DNA of 64,000 bases from positions 2,790,001-2,854,000 of the forward strand of contig NZ_CP075371.1 of the NCBI RefSeq assembly GCF_018459925.1. Direction: 5' to 3'. The notes under the pieces were generated by a model that saw only the letters and a program-made list of their open reading frames with translations, ran no database searches and was not told the origin of the DNA. The translations under genes were made by a program, and so were the position numbers. Shown in pieces: positions 49,793 through 59,300 of the stretch. The stretch comes from Nocardioides aquaticus. GTDB taxonomy: Bacteria; Actinomycetota; Actinomycetes; Propionibacteriales; Nocardioidaceae. Each line of letters opens with the position of its first letter. The first letter of the stretch is position 1.

Positions 49793-50790
49793 GAGATCCT
49801 CACTCGGGGGTCGAGGAAGCCGTAGACGATGTCCACGACCAGGTTGGCCAGGGTGATGATGATCGCCACCACCAGCACGGTGGCGATGACCACCGGGAAG
49901 TCCAGCGGCGGCCGGGTGACGGCGTCGAGCGCCCACAACCCGATCCCGTCGATCTGGAAGATCTTCTCGGTGAAGATCGTGCCGCCGAGCAGGGCCGCGA
50001 AGTCGAGGCCGAAGATCGTGACGATCGGCACGATCGCGGCGCGCAGGCCGTGGCCGAAGACCACCTTGTTCGGGCTGACGCCCTTGGCCGAGGCGGTGCG
50101 GATGTAGTCCTCACCGAGGGTCTCGACCATCTGACCGCGGGTGAACCGGGCGTAGTTGGACGAGGAGAACAGCCCCAGCACCAGCCAGGGCAGCAGCATC
50201 GCGAAGAACCACGCTCCGACGCTCTCGGTGATCGGCAGGTACCCGGTCTCGTCGAAGATCGGTGTCTTCAGGACCAGGAAGATGTAGGCCATCAGGCAGA
50301 ACAGGTAGTACGGGATCGAGCTGACCACCAGGCTGGAGCTGACCAGCAGCCGGTCGGTGGCGGTGCCACGCACCTTGGCCGCGAGCACCCCGAGGGTCAC
50401 CCCGACGACCAGGTAGATGATCGAGGCCCCGATGGCCAGCGAGATGGTCGCGGGCAGCCGCTCGACGAGCTCGTCGGTGATCAGCCCGCGGGTGCCGTAC
50501 GAGACGCCGAGGCACGGCGCCGGGCAGTCGTACGCGGTCTCGCCGAAGCTGACCGTGCGCCCGGCGAAGACACCCGTCGCGAACTCGCCGTACTGCGTGA
50601 GGATCGGGTCGTTGAGACCCATCTGCTCCTCGATCGCGGCCAGCCGCTCCGCGGTGCAGCGGCCCTGGGCGTCGCAGACCGGGCCGGCCGGGTTGGCCAC
50701 GCCCTTGTACAGGAGCACGAAGACGAAGATCGACGTCAGGAGGACGACCAGGAGCGCCGTGAGCACCCGGCGCACGATGAAGCCCAGCAT
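49789..50790 (-). CDS. oligopeptide/dipeptide ABC transporter permease (OppB/DppB-type)
   Basis: The 333-residue permease starts MLGFIVRRVLTALLVVLLTS, the usual OppB N-terminal helix, and has about six membrane helices. The coupling (EAA-like) loop is TLGEDYIRTASAKGVSPNKVVFGHGLR. A long periplasmic loop between helices 1 and 2 contains four cysteines (PVCDAQGRC and YDCPAPC), possibly two disulfides. AAAGG precedes ATG 50790. A strong hairpin lies in the gap between this gene and the binding-protein gene. Confidence 0.93.
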   Translation of the reverse strand: MLGFIVRRVLTALLVVLLTSIFVFVLLYKGVANPAGPVCDAQGRCTAERLAAIEEQMGLNDPILTQYGEFATGVFAGRTVSFGETAYDCPAPCLGVSYGTRGLITDELVERLPATISLAIGASIIYLVVGVTLGVLAAKVRGTATDRLLVSSSLVVSSIPYYLFCLMAYIFLVLKTPIFDETGYLPITESVGAWFFAMLLPWLVLGLFSSSNYARFTRGQMVETLGEDYIRTASAKGVSPNKVVFGHGLRAAIVPIVTIFGLDFAALLGGTIFTEKIFQIDGIGLWALDAVTRPPLDFPVVIATVLVVAIIITLANLVVDIVYGFLDPRVRIS

Positions 50791-50871
50791 CGGGGCACCT
50801 TTCGTAGCGGAAGAGGAGGGGGTGGGGCCGCGGGAGCGGGGCTCGACCGGGGCCCGGGTGGCACGGGCGGT

Positions 50872-50907
50872 CCGATGGGGCGGGTCCGGGTGGACCCGCC
50901 CCATCGG
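50872..50907. terminator. perfect 16-bp hairpin between the binding-protein and permease genes
   Basis: CCGATGGGGCGGGTCC, loop GGGT, GGACCCGCCCCATCGG. It lies about 40 bases after the stop codon of the binding-protein gene, within the operon, without a U-tract. It probably lowers readthrough or protects the 3' end of the upstream mRNA, so the binding protein is made in excess over the permease. A smaller inverted repeat lies at 50917-50937. Confidence 0.65.
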
Positions 50908-50945
50908 CTCGTCAGGATCGGACGGACGTCCGGATCAGCAGGGGC

Positions 50946-52715
50946 TCAGCCCTGGTTGACCCACATGTCCTTCCAGGTCGGCATGCCCAGGTTCTGGTCG
51001 ACCTGCATGCCCTCGATGGCCGAGCCGTGCGCCATCGCGGTGCCGGTGTAGGAGTACGGGATCACCGGCATGTATTCCTCGGCGATGTACTGGTCCAGCT
51101 CGTTCCACAGACCGGGCTGGTCCTCGATCGGCGAGCCCAGGATCTCCTGGATCCGGTCGTCGACGTCCTGCTCGCTGAACACGGCGTAGTTCGAGCCGAG
51201 GCCCTCCGCGTTCAGGTTGGTCGACTGCAGGGTCGGCGGGAACCACGAGCCGCCCGACGGCCAGTCGGAGCACCAGCCGGCGGTGCGCAGGTTGATGTCG
51301 GCGTCGGGGTCGGCGCGGACGGTGGAGAGCTCGGCCAGGGTGGTGGCCTGCGGGCTGGCGGTGAAGCCGGCGTCCTCGAAGGCCCGGACGAGGACGTCCT
51401 TGGCGGCGACCGCGTTGGGGTCGTCGTTGGCGAAGAGGAACTTCAGCTCGAAGCCGGTCTCGCCGGCCTCCTCGAGGATCTGAGCGGCGCGCTCGGCGTC
51501 GGTCGTGCCGGGCTCGTGCTCGGGGATCGGGTTGTACTCCTCGCGCCCGGGGATGCCGGGGGGCATCAGGTTGGTCGCGTCGATGATCCGCGTCACGTCG
51601 ATGATGTAGCCCGCGGCCGTGGTGGCGTCCTCGTAGGGGTAGGCCCAGGCCAGCGCCTCGCGGATCTCCTTGGACTCGATCTTGCGGTAGTCCGGCGCCA
51701 GGTAGTAGGTGCACGGCGCGCCGCCCTCGACCAGACGGTCGGCGGCGTCGGACTGGAAGGTCGGGTAGTTCGAGGCCTGCACGTTGTCGTAGGTCAGCGT
51801 GCTCTGGCCGTCACCGGAGTCGTTGAGGATGATCTCGTCGATCTGCGCGCTGTCGCGCTGGAAGTCGAAGACGTACTCGTCGGGGTACTGCGTGCGCCCC
51901 GGGTCGGTGTTCGGGTCCCACTCCTCGTTGCGCACCAGGGTCAGGCTGCGCTCGGGGTTGTACTCGTCGAACTTGTACGGGCCGCTGGCCAGCGGGCGCT
52001 GGGCGTACTTGGCCGGGTTCGACTCGGGGCCCTCGGGGATCGGACCCATCGCCGGGAAGGTGCCCCAGTAGGGCATGTCCGGGAACGGGGTCGCCATCTG
52101 GATGGTGATGTCCTGGCCGTCGACCTGGATGGCGTCGAAGTCGGTGCTGCCACCGGTGTAGGGGCCCTCGTACTCGGCGCCGCCCTCGAAGTAGTCGTTG
52201 GAGAACGCCGGGCCCTCGGGGAACGCGGCGCGGTCCATCGAGCGGAGCATCCCGAACTTGATGTCCTCGGGGGTGATCGGGTCACCGTTCTCGTAGGTCA
52301 CGTCGTCGCGGATCGTGAAGGTCCACTCGGTGAAGTCCTCGTTGGAGGTGCCCAGGTCGGTGGCGAGGTCGGGGACCAGCACCTGCTGGCCCGACTCGGC
52401 GTCGTAGACCAGCTGGGTCAGCGACCGGGTCACCAGGCCCTGGAGGATGGAGGAGGTGTTGGTGTAGTACGCCTCGCTCGGGTCCAGGCTGTTGGCGCCG
52501 TTGACGCTGAGCACGTCGACCGTGCCGCCCTCGGTGGCGCCGTCGATCTCGACCGGGCCCTGCCGCTCGGGGTCGGTGGCGTCGCCGGTGTTGGCGAGGT
52601 TCTCCCGGTCGACGTTCTCCGAGCCGGTGGTCGGCCCGTCGCCGCTGCCACCGCAGGCCGCCAGGGACAGCAGGCTCACGCTGGTCAACGCAATGAACGG
52701 CTTCTTGAACCGCAT
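50946..52715 (-). CDS. oligopeptide-binding lipoprotein (SBP family 5, OppA-like)
   Basis: The 589-residue extracytoplasmic binding protein has a lipoprotein signal: MRFKKPFIALTSVSLLSLAAC, with the lipobox LAAC at residues 18-21. Family 5 features include TFTIRDDVTYENGDPITPEDIKFG, FDEYNPERSLTLVRNEEWDP and GWCSDWPSGGSWFPP. GGTGGAG lies upstream of ATG 52715. It would capture peptides outside the membrane and deliver them to the permeases on either side in the gene order. Confidence 0.93.
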   Translation of the reverse strand: MRFKKPFIALTSVSLLSLAACGGSGDGPTTGSENVDRENLANTGDATDPERQGPVEIDGATEGGTVDVLSVNGANSLDPSEAYYTNTSSILQGLVTRSLTQLVYDAESGQQVLVPDLATDLGTSNEDFTEWTFTIRDDVTYENGDPITPEDIKFGMLRSMDRAAFPEGPAFSNDYFEGGAEYEGPYTGGSTDFDAIQVDGQDITIQMATPFPDMPYWGTFPAMGPIPEGPESNPAKYAQRPLASGPYKFDEYNPERSLTLVRNEEWDPNTDPGRTQYPDEYVFDFQRDSAQIDEIILNDSGDGQSTLTYDNVQASNYPTFQSDAADRLVEGGAPCTYYLAPDYRKIESKEIREALAWAYPYEDATTAAGYIIDVTRIIDATNLMPPGIPGREEYNPIPEHEPGTTDAERAAQILEEAGETGFELKFLFANDDPNAVAAKDVLVRAFEDAGFTASPQATTLAELSTVRADPDADINLRTAGWCSDWPSGGSWFPPTLQSTNLNAEGLGSNYAVFSEQDVDDRIQEILGSPIEDQPGLWNELDQYIAEEYMPVIPYSYTGTAMAHGSAIEGMQVDQNLGMPTWKDMWVNQG

Positions 52716-52795
52716 CGTGTCTCCACCCTTCCTAGATGGGTCGTGCTTCCTCGGGTGGGGGTCACCGTCGGGGTCGTGCCACCTGCCGGTGAGGG

Positions 52796-53824
52796 TCACC
52801 GGCGGGTTCGGGGGTCGAAGGCGTCTCGTACCGAGTCGCCGAGGAGGTTGAGGGCGAGCACCAGGACGGCGACCACGCCCACCGGCACCCAGAGGTAGAT
52901 GCCGTAGGTGTTGTAGAAGCCGGTGGCCCGCAGGATGGTCTGACCCAGCGAGGGCTGCCCGGTCAGGCCGATGCCCAGGTAGGACAAGCCGGCCTCGGCG
53001 GCCACGTAGGCCGGCAGCGAGAGCGAGGTGGCCACCACGATCGGGGCGACCATGTTGGGCAGCAGCTCCTTGAACAGGATCCGCCGGGTCGGCACGCCGA
53101 TCACCTGGGCGCTCTGCACGAACTCCCGCTCGCGCAGGGAGAGCACCTGGCCACGGATCAGGCGGGCCAGGGACATCCAGCCGAAGATGACCAGCACCGC
53201 GATCAGCCCGAGCAGCTGCGCCCGGTTGAGCGCGTCGAGGTCCGTGCTGAACCGCGAGGTGATGATCGGGGCCAGGGTCAGCGCGCCGAGCAGGAACGGG
53301 AACGAGAGGAACAGGTCGATCACGAAGGAGAGGAACCGGTCGAGCCAGCCGCGCGAGAACCCGGCCATCAGGCCGATCGCGATGCCCACGAGGGTCGAGA
53401 CGATCGTGGCGAGCGTGGCCACCAGCAGCGAGGTGCGCAGGCCGTAGAGCAGGTTGGACAGGTTGTCGACGCCCGTGTTGGGGGCGATGCCGAGCGGGTG
53501 GTCCCAGGTGAACCCGAAGTACGGCGGGCCGACCTCGGGGTAGTTGAACTGGTCCAGCACCTCCGAGGGCTTCGGGGCCCCGGGACTGTTGATCTCGGGG
53601 TAGATCCCCATCGCCCGGCTGATCAGCGGGGCCGCCAGGGCCAGCACCACCAGCAGCAGCAGGATGGCACCGCAGACGACCGCGACCTTGTCCTGGCGCA
53701 GCCGCTGCAGCGCGATCTGGGTGGGCGACTTGCTGGCCGGGGTGCCGGTCGACTCCCGCGGAGCACGACTCGTGTCCTCGGGCTCAGCAGGTGCGCCGGG
53801 CTCGAGACCGGACTGCAGGGTCAT
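52796..53824 (-). CDS. oligopeptide/dipeptide ABC transporter permease (OppC/DppC-type)
   Basis: The 342-residue permease has a hydrophilic N-terminus of about 45 residues, then about six membrane helices, with HPLGIAPNTGVDNLSNLLYGLRTSL near the first loop and the coupling loop REREFVQSAQVIGVPTRRILFKELLPN. I chose ATG 53824, where AGAGG lies five bases upstream; GTG 53830 is possible. It is first in the operon, upstream of the binding protein, an unusual C-A-B-D-F order. The region 53825-54001 must hold the operon promoter; a TAGGCT hexamer is present, but no clear -35 box. Confidence 0.92.
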   Translation of the reverse strand: MTLQSGLEPGAPAEPEDTSRAPRESTGTPASKSPTQIALQRLRQDKVAVVCGAILLLLVVLALAAPLISRAMGIYPEINSPGAPKPSEVLDQFNYPEVGPPYFGFTWDHPLGIAPNTGVDNLSNLLYGLRTSLLVATLATIVSTLVGIAIGLMAGFSRGWLDRFLSFVIDLFLSFPFLLGALTLAPIITSRFSTDLDALNRAQLLGLIAVLVIFGWMSLARLIRGQVLSLREREFVQSAQVIGVPTRRILFKELLPNMVAPIVVATSLSLPAYVAAEAGLSYLGIGLTGQPSLGQTILRATGFYNTYGIYLWVPVGVVAVLVLALNLLGDSVRDAFDPRTRR

Positions 53825-54001
53825 GCCCACCTCTGTTTCGACGGGGATCTGAACGGCACGGGACGGTGGTCCGACAAACCGCTTGACGGCACGTGGACAA
53901 CGGGTGTGTGACCCGCACCGCTCGGGAGCCTATGTCAGGTCTAGCCCGGATCCGATGAGGGAGCCGTAACGGTTTGGTTGCGGAACACCCTCCGAGGTGG
54001 G

Positions 54002-54029
54002 CGGCCGCGGACCGCAAGGTCCGCGGCCG
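54002..54029. terminator. aspS transcription terminator hairpin
   Basis: CGGCCGCGGACC, four-base loop, GGTCCGCGGCCG: a perfect 12-bp stem eight bases after the aspS stop codon on the minus strand. No U-tract follows. Confidence 0.65.
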
Positions 54030-54036
54030 ACCGGCC

Positions 54037-55821
54037 TCAGGCCGGGACGTCCTTGCCCGGACGGGCGTCCACACCGGCATCCTTGCGCTGCTCGGCGGTG
54101 ATCGGGGCCGGCGCCGCAGTGAGCGGGTCGAACCCGCCGCCGGACTTCGGGAAGGCGATCACGTCGCGGATCGAGTCGCTGCCGGCGAGCAGCGCGCAGA
54201 TCCGGTCCATGCCGACCGCGATGCCGCCGTGGGGCGGCGCGCCGAACGCGAAGGCGTCCAGCAGGAAGCCGAACTTCTCCTGCGCCTCGTCGGGCGAGAG
54301 CCCCATGACGGCGAAGACCCGCTCCTGCACGTCGCGCTGGTGGATCCGGATCGATCCACCGCCGAGCTCGTTGCCGTTGCAGACGATGTCGTAGGCGTAG
54401 GCCAGCGCGCTGCCGGGGTCGGTGTCGAAGGTGTCGACGAACTCGGGCTTCGGGCCGGTGAAGGCGTGGTGCACCGCGGTCCAGGCGCCGGAGCCGACCG
54501 CGACGTCGCCGCTGGCGACCGCCTCGGAGGCCGGCTCGAACATCGGGGCGTCGACGACCCAGGTGAAGGCGAACGCGCTCTCGTCGATGAGGCCGCCGCG
54601 GCGACCGATCTCGAGGCGGGCGGCGCCCAGCAGGGCGCGGCTGGACTTGGTGGCGCCGGCGCCGAAGAAGATGCAGTCGCCGGGCTCGGCGCCCACGTGG
54701 GCGGCCAGGCCGGCCTTCTCGGTCTCCGACAGGTTCTTGGCCACCGGGCCGGTCAGCTCGCCGTCGGGCTGCACCAGGACGTACGCGAGTCCCTTGGCGC
54801 CGCGCTGCTTGGCCCACTCCTGCCAGGCGTCGAGGACCTTGCGCGGCTGGCTGGCGCCACCGGGCATCACCACGGCGCCGACGTACTCGGCCTGGAACAC
54901 GCGGAACGAGGTCTCGGAGAAGTACTGCGTGCACTCGACGAGCTCCTGGCCCATCCGCAGGTCGGGCTTGTCGGAGCCGAAGCGCGCCATCGCCTCGGCG
55001 TAGGTGATCCGCTGGATCGGGCGCGGGACCTCGACGTCGATCAGGGCCCACATCGCGGCCAGGACGTCCTCCATGAGGGCGATCACGTCCTCCTGGTCGG
55101 CGAAGCTCAGCTCGATGTCGAGCTGGGTGAACTCCGGCTGCCGGTCGGCGCGGAAGTCCTCGTCGCGGTAGCAGCGCGCGATCTGGTAGTAGCGCTCCAT
55201 GCCGGCGACCATCAGCAGCTGCTTGAACAGCTGCGGGCTCTGCGGCAGGGCGTACCAGCTGCCGGGCTGCAGGCGCGCGGGCACCAGGAAGTCCCGGGCG
55301 CCCTCGGGCGTGCTGCGGGTCAGCGTCGGGGTCTCGACCTCGACGAAGTCGTGGCGGTCCAGGACGTCGCGGGCGGCCTTGTTGACCTTGCTGCGCAGGC
55401 GCAGCGCGGCGGCCGGGCCGGCGCGGCGCAGGTCGAGGTAGCGGTGGCGCAGGCGCGCCTCCTCCCCCACCTCGCCGGCGCCGTGGCCGGACTCGTCGAT
55501 CGGGAACGGCAGGGTCGCGGCGGCGTTGAGCACCTCAACCTCGGTCGCGATGACCTCGATCTCGCCCGACGGCAGGTTCGGGTTGGCGTTGCCGTCGGGG
55601 CGCAGCGAGACCTCGCCGACGACCTTGAGGCAGTACTCGTTGCGCAGGGTGTGGGCCACGGCCTCGTCGCGCACGACGACCTGGCAGACGCCGCTGGCCT
55701 CGCGCAGGTCGAGGAAGGCGACGCCGCCGTGGTCGCGGCGGCGGGCGACCCAGCCGGCGAGGGTGACGGTCTGGCCGACGTGCTCGGCGCGCAGGGCGCC
55801 GGCGTCGTGGGTGCGGATCAT
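54037..55821 (-). CDS. aspS: aspartate-tRNA(Asp/Asn) ligase
   Basis: The 594-residue class II synthetase has the N-terminal OB-fold ([22 protein letters not shown]), motif 2 [20 protein letters not shown], the bacterial GAD insertion domain and motif 3 [13 protein letters not shown] near the end. No asparaginyl-tRNA synthetase is seen; many actinobacteria use a non-discriminating AspRS with GatCAB, which is inference here. GAGGAG lies eight bases before ATG 55821. It follows hisS by 16 bases and is probably cotranscribed. Confidence 0.97.
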   Translation of the reverse strand: MIRTHDAGALRAEHVGQTVTLAGWVARRRDHGGVAFLDLREASGVCQVVVRDEAVAHTLRNEYCLKVVGEVSLRPDGNANPNLPSGEIEVIATEVEVLNAAATLPFPIDESGHGAGEVGEEARLRHRYLDLRRAGPAAALRLRSKVNKAARDVLDRHDFVEVETPTLTRSTPEGARDFLVPARLQPGSWYALPQSPQLFKQLLMVAGMERYYQIARCYRDEDFRADRQPEFTQLDIELSFADQEDVIALMEDVLAAMWALIDVEVPRPIQRITYAEAMARFGSDKPDLRMGQELVECTQYFSETSFRVFQAEYVGAVVMPGGASQPRKVLDAWQEWAKQRGAKGLAYVLVQPDGELTGPVAKNLSETEKAGLAAHVGAEPGDCIFFGAGATKSSRALLGAARLEIGRRGGLIDESAFAFTWVVDAPMFEPASEAVASGDVAVGSGAWTAVHHAFTGPKPEFVDTFDTDPGSALAYAYDIVCNGNELGGGSIRIHQRDVQERVFAVMGLSPDEAQEKFGFLLDAFAFGAPPHGGIAVGMDRICALLAGSDSIRDVIAFPKSGGGFDPLTAAPAPITAEQRKDAGVDARPGKDVPA

Positions 55822-55837
55822 GGTTGCTGCTCCTCGG

Positions 55838-57199
55838 TCAGGACCCGCGCTCGCAGGTCCTCGGTGGGGGTGTCCAGGTGGCGGGGTCGGCGGCGACCTG
55901 CTCGCCGGAGCGGATGTCCTTGACCTCGTGGGTCAGGGCGCCCGCGGCGTCGGGCTCGCCGCCGTCGGGATCTCGCCGCGAGAACCAGACGTACGGGATC
56001 CCGCGCCGCTCGGCGAAGCGGATCTGCTTGCCGAACTTCGCGGGGGTGGGGGCCACCTCGCAGGCGACCCCCCGGGCACGCAGGGCCGTGGCGACGCGCT
56101 GCGCCGCGGGGCGGGACTCCTCGTCGGTCAGGGCGACGAGCACGGCGCTGGGCACCGGCCGGCTGCCGGCGAGGACGCCGTCGGCCATCAGCGGAAGCAG
56201 GGTGCGCGAGACGCCGAAGGAGACGCCGACGCCGGGGTAGGTGGTGCGGCCGTCGCTGGCCAGGGCGTCGTACCGGCCGCCGCCGCCGACCGACTTCAGC
56301 CGCTCGTAGCCGGCCATGAAGATCTCGAGCACGGTGCCGGTGTAGTAGTCCAGGCCGCGGGCGATGCGCAGGTCGACCTCGACCGAGACCCGGTCGGAGA
56401 CCACGTCGGCGCAGCCCTCGACGACCGCGGCCAGCTCGGCCAGGCCGGTCTCGAGGAGCTCGTCGGTGACCCCGAGGGCGCGTACCCGCTCCACGAAGGA
56501 GGTGTCGGCGACCCGGATCGTGGCCAGCTCCAGGCAGCGCTGCGCCTGCTCCTCGGTGGCGCCGGCCTGCTCGACCAGCTGGGCGGCGACGACCTCGGCG
56601 GGCAGCTTGTCCAGCTTGTCGATGACGCGGATGGCCGTGGTGACGTCCTCGATGCCCAGCCCGCGGTAGAAGCCCTGGATCAGCTTGCGGTTGTTGACGC
56701 AGAACGTCAGCGGCGGCAGCGGCAGCGCACCGAGCGCCTCGACCATCACGCGGACCACCTCGACGTCGTGGTGGAAACCGAGCTCGTCGCGCCCGACGAT
56801 GTCGATGTCGGCCTGCGTGAACTGGCGGTAGCGGCCCTCCTGGGGCCGCTCGCCGCGCCAGGCCGGCTGCACCTGGAAGCGCCGGAACGGGAACTCGAGG
56901 TGACCGGAGTTCTCCAGCACGTAGCGCGAGAACGGCACCGTGAGGTCGAAGTGCATGCCCAGCGTCGCGTCGGCGGCCGTCTGGTCGGGTCCGGCCTGCA
57001 GGCGCTGCAGGACGTAGATCTCCTTGTCGATCTCGCCGCCCTTGGCCAGCACGTCGAGGGGCTCGACGACCCGGGTCTCGATGTTGGCGAAGCCGTGCAG
57101 CTCGAAGACGCGCGAGAGCGTGGCGATCACCTCGCGCTCGACGACGCGCTGGGCGGGCAGCAGCTCGGGGAACCCGCTGAGCGGGGTGGGCTTGGGCAC
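55838..57199 (-). CDS. hisS: histidine-tRNA ligase
   Basis: The 453-residue class II enzyme has LRFDLTVP-type motif as [13 protein letters not shown], the motif 2 segment [23 protein letters not shown], the histidine motifs GLDYYTGTV and GGGGRYDAL, and the C-terminal anticodon-binding domain. GTG 57199 begins just after the stop codon of the hydrolase gene; GGAG lies about 11 bases upstream, straddling that stop codon. The upstream frame belongs to other genes. Confidence 0.96.
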   Translation of the reverse strand: MPKPTPLSGFPELLPAQRVVEREVIATLSRVFELHGFANIETRVVEPLDVLAKGGEIDKEIYVLQRLQAGPDQTAADATLGMHFDLTVPFSRYVLENSGHLEFPFRRFQVQPAWRGERPQEGRYRQFTQADIDIVGRDELGFHHDVEVVRVMVEALGALPLPPLTFCVNNRKLIQGFYRGLGIEDVTTAIRVIDKLDKLPAEVVAAQLVEQAGATEEQAQRCLELATIRVADTSFVERVRALGVTDELLETGLAELAAVVEGCADVVSDRVSVEVDLRIARGLDYYTGTVLEIFMAGYERLKSVGGGGRYDALASDGRTTYPGVGVSFGVSRTLLPLMADGVLAGSRPVPSAVLVALTDEESRPAAQRVATALRARGVACEVAPTPAKFGKQIRFAERRGIPYVWFSRRDPDGGEPDAAGALTHEVKDIRSGEQVAADPATWTPPPRTCERGS

Positions 57200-57204
57200 G
57201 GGGC

Positions 57205-57888
57205 TCAGCGCTCCTGGAGGTCGAGCAGGTACGGGTTGGTGGCGCGCTCGCGGCCGATCGAGGTCTGCTCGCCGTGGCCGGGGAGCACCACGACGTCGTC
57301 GGGCAGCGTCAGCACCTTGCTGGTCAGGCTGCGCAGCATCGTCGGGTGGTCGCCGCCGGGCAGGTCGGTGCGCCCGATGGACCCCGCGAAGAGAAGGTCG
57401 CCGGCAAACATGACCTCGGAGACGTCGTTCGAGGCGTCGTACGGCGCGCGGAAGGTCACGGACCCGGCGGTGTGGCCGGGGGTGTGGTCCACGACGAACC
57501 GCATCCCGGCCAGCTCGAGGTCCTGGCCGTCGGCGAGCTCGCGCACGTCGTCGGGCTCGGCCCACTCGTGCGCGCCGCCGAGCAGCATCTGCGTGGTCTC
57601 GGGCGACATCCCAGCCATCGGGTCGGTGAGCAGGTGCCGGTCCGCGGGGTGCACCCAGGCGGTGGCGTCGTAGGTGCCGGCGACCGGGGCGACGCACCAC
57701 ATGTGGTCGACGTGGCCGTGGGTGACCAGCACCGCGACCGGCTTGAGGCGGTGCTCGCGCACCAGCTCGACGACCCCGGCGGTGGCGTCCATCCCGGGGT
57801 CGACGACGACGCACTCGCTGCCGGGACCGGTGGCGGCGACGTAGCAGTTGGTGCCCCACGGACCTGCGGGGAAGCCGGCGATCAACAC
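57205..57888 (-). CDS. metallo-beta-lactamase-fold hydrolase (glyoxalase II-like)
   Basis: The 227-residue protein starts LIAGFPAGPWGTNCYVA and has the metal motif VTHGHVDHM, the second His in VDHTPGHTAGSV, the Asp ligand in MFAGDLLFAGSIGRTDLPGGD and the last His in LPGHGEQT. Its size and GRTDLPGG segment fit the YcbL/glyoxalase II-like group. The substrate is not known. GTG 57888 follows a TAGCCT hexamer by six bases with no Shine-Dalgarno sequence, so it is probably leaderless. It precedes hisS-aspS in one run. Confidence 0.88.
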   Translation of the reverse strand: MLIAGFPAGPWGTNCYVAATGPGSECVVVDPGMDATAGVVELVREHRLKPVAVLVTHGHVDHMWCVAPVAGTYDATAWVHPADRHLLTDPMAGMSPETTQMLLGGAHEWAEPDDVRELADGQDLELAGMRFVVDHTPGHTAGSVTFRAPYDASNDVSEVMFAGDLLFAGSIGRTDLPGGDHPTMLRSLTSKVLTLPDDVVVLPGHGEQTSIGRERATNPYLLDLQER

Positions 57889-57894
57889 CCCCGC

Positions 57895-57900
57895 AGGCTA
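57895..57900 (-). promoter_or_regulatory. candidate -10 box (TAGCCT) for leaderless hydrolase-hisS-aspS mRNA
   Basis: TAGCCT stands six bases before GTG 57888; no Shine-Dalgarno sequence is visible. It is divergent from the TAGCAT box at 57940. Confidence 0.45.
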
Positions 57901-57939
57901 GCGTCCCCCGCCGGGCCCGCCGCCCGGCGGTGCGCCCAC

Positions 57940-57945
57940 TAGCAT
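57940..57945 (+). promoter_or_regulatory. candidate -10 box (TAGCAT) of the DUF349 gene
   Basis: TAGCAT about 50 bases before GTG 57995, which would leave a leader of about 43 bases containing the AAGAGGA ribosome binding site. Confidence 0.4.
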
Positions 57946-57994
57946 GCTGACCGGCGACGCCAGCACGAGACGACCGCGACGAAGAGGATCGGCA

Positions 57995-59227
57995 GTGACG
58001 AGCAGCGAGTGGGGCCGGGTCGACGACATCGGCACCGTGTACGTGCGGACCGCGACGGGCGAGGAGCGTGTCGTCGGTCAGTACCCCGAGGGCACCCCCG
58101 AGGAGGCGCTGGCCTTCTACGCCGACCGCTTCACCGCCCTCGAGACCGAGGTGCACCTCCTGGACCAGCGGGTCCGCTCCGGCGTGCTGTCGCCGGAGGA
58201 GGCGACCGAGCGGGTGAAGACCGTGCGCGCGTCGCTGGTCGAGGCCAGCGCCGTCGGCGACCTGGCCTCGCTGACGGCCCGCCTGGACTCCCTCGGCCCC
58301 GTGCTCGCGCAGCAGCGCAGCGCCAGGAAGGCCGAGAAGGCGCAGCGCAACGCCGAGGCCAAGAAGGCCAAGGAGGACCTGGTCGAGGTCGCCGAGAAGG
58401 TCGCGGCCGGCAACGACTGGCGGCACGGCTCGACCCGGCTGCGCGACCTGCTCGAGCAGTGGAAGGCGCTGCCCCGCATCGACCGCCCCTCCGACGACGC
58501 CCTGTGGAAGCGGTTCTCCGCGGCCCGGTCGGCGTACGGCAAGCGCCGCAAGCAGCACTTCGCCGAGCAGGACGAGAAGCGCGGCGGCGCCCAGGTCGTC
58601 AAGGAGCGGCTCGTGGTCGAGGCCGAGTCGCTGGCCACCAGCACCGAGTGGGGCCCGACCTCGGGCCGCTACCGCGACCTGATGCGCGACTGGAAGGCCG
58701 CCGGCCCCGCACCGAAGTCCGTCGACGACGCGCTGTGGAAGCGGTTCCGCGGCGCGCAGGACCAGTTCTTCGGCGCCCGCGACGCCGCCAACGCCGAGCT
58801 GGACCAGGAGTACGCCGCCAACGCCGTGGTCAAGGACGAGCTCATCGCCCAGGCCGAGGCGCTGCTGCCGGTGAAGGACGCCGAGGCCGCCAAGCGCGCC
58901 TTCCGCGACATCGCCGACAAGTGGGACGAGGCCGGCAAGGTCCCCCGCGACCGGGTGCAGGAGCTCGAGGGCCGGATCCGCAAGGTCGAGCAGGCCATCC
59001 GCTCGGTCGAGGACGAGAAGTGGAAGCGCTCGGACCCCGAGAAGTCCGCCCGCGCCGACGACATGGTCGCCAAGCTCGAGGCCGCGATCGCCGGTGTCGA
59101 GGCCGACCTGGAGAAGGCCCGCACGGCCGGGGACGACAAGCGCGCCAAGCGCCTCGAGGACGACCTCGCCTCCCGTCAGGCGTTCCTCGACATGGCCCGC
59201 CGCGCCGCTGCCGACTACTCCGGCTGA
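57995..59227 (+). CDS. DUF349-domain coiled protein
   Basis: The 410-residue protein has repeated DUF349 units, visible as W-containing helical pairs: TRLRDLLEQWKALPRIDRPSDDALWKRF broken here as LLEQWKALPRIDRPSDDALW, then LMRDWKAAGPAPKSVDDALW and IADKWDEAGKVPRDRVQELE. The rest is charged, Lys/Glu/Ala-rich and likely coiled coil. No signal or membrane segment is present. AAGAGGA lies six bases before GTG 57995. Function is unknown; DUF349 proteins are common near rel in actinobacteria, where this gene converges on rel. Confidence 0.9.
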   Translation: MTSSEWGRVDDIGTVYVRTATGEERVVGQYPEGTPEEALAFYADRFTALETEVHLLDQRVRSGVLSPEEATERVKTVRASLVEASAVGDLASLTARLDSLGPVLAQQRSARKAEKAQRNAEAKKAKEDLVEVAEKVAAGNDWRHGSTRLRDLLEQWKALPRIDRPSDDALWKRFSAARSAYGKRRKQHFAEQDEKRGGAQVVKERLVVEAESLATSTEWGPTSGRYRDLMRDWKAAGPAPKSVDDALWKRFRGAQDQFFGARDAANAELDQEYAANAVVKDELIAQAEALLPVKDAEAAKRAFRDIADKWDEAGKVPRDRVQELEGRIRKVEQAIRSVEDEKWKRSDPEKSARADDMVAKLEAAIAGVEADLEKARTAGDDKRAKRLEDDLASRQAFLDMARRAAADYSG

Positions 59228-59232
59228 GCCGC

Positions 59233-59300
59233 CCGGGCCGGTGCGGGTGGGGTTGTCGCAACGACAGCTCGCCCGCCGTCGGCGGGCAGGACCGGCCCGC
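59233..59300. terminator. bidirectional terminator between the DUF349 gene and rel
   Basis: An inner hairpin GCCCGCC, GTC, GGCGGGC (59271-59287) and an outer pair CGGGCCGGT (59234-59242) with ACCGGCCCG (59291-59299) fill the 72-bp gap between two converging genes. A smaller GTTG/CAAC hairpin lies between. Confidence 0.6.
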
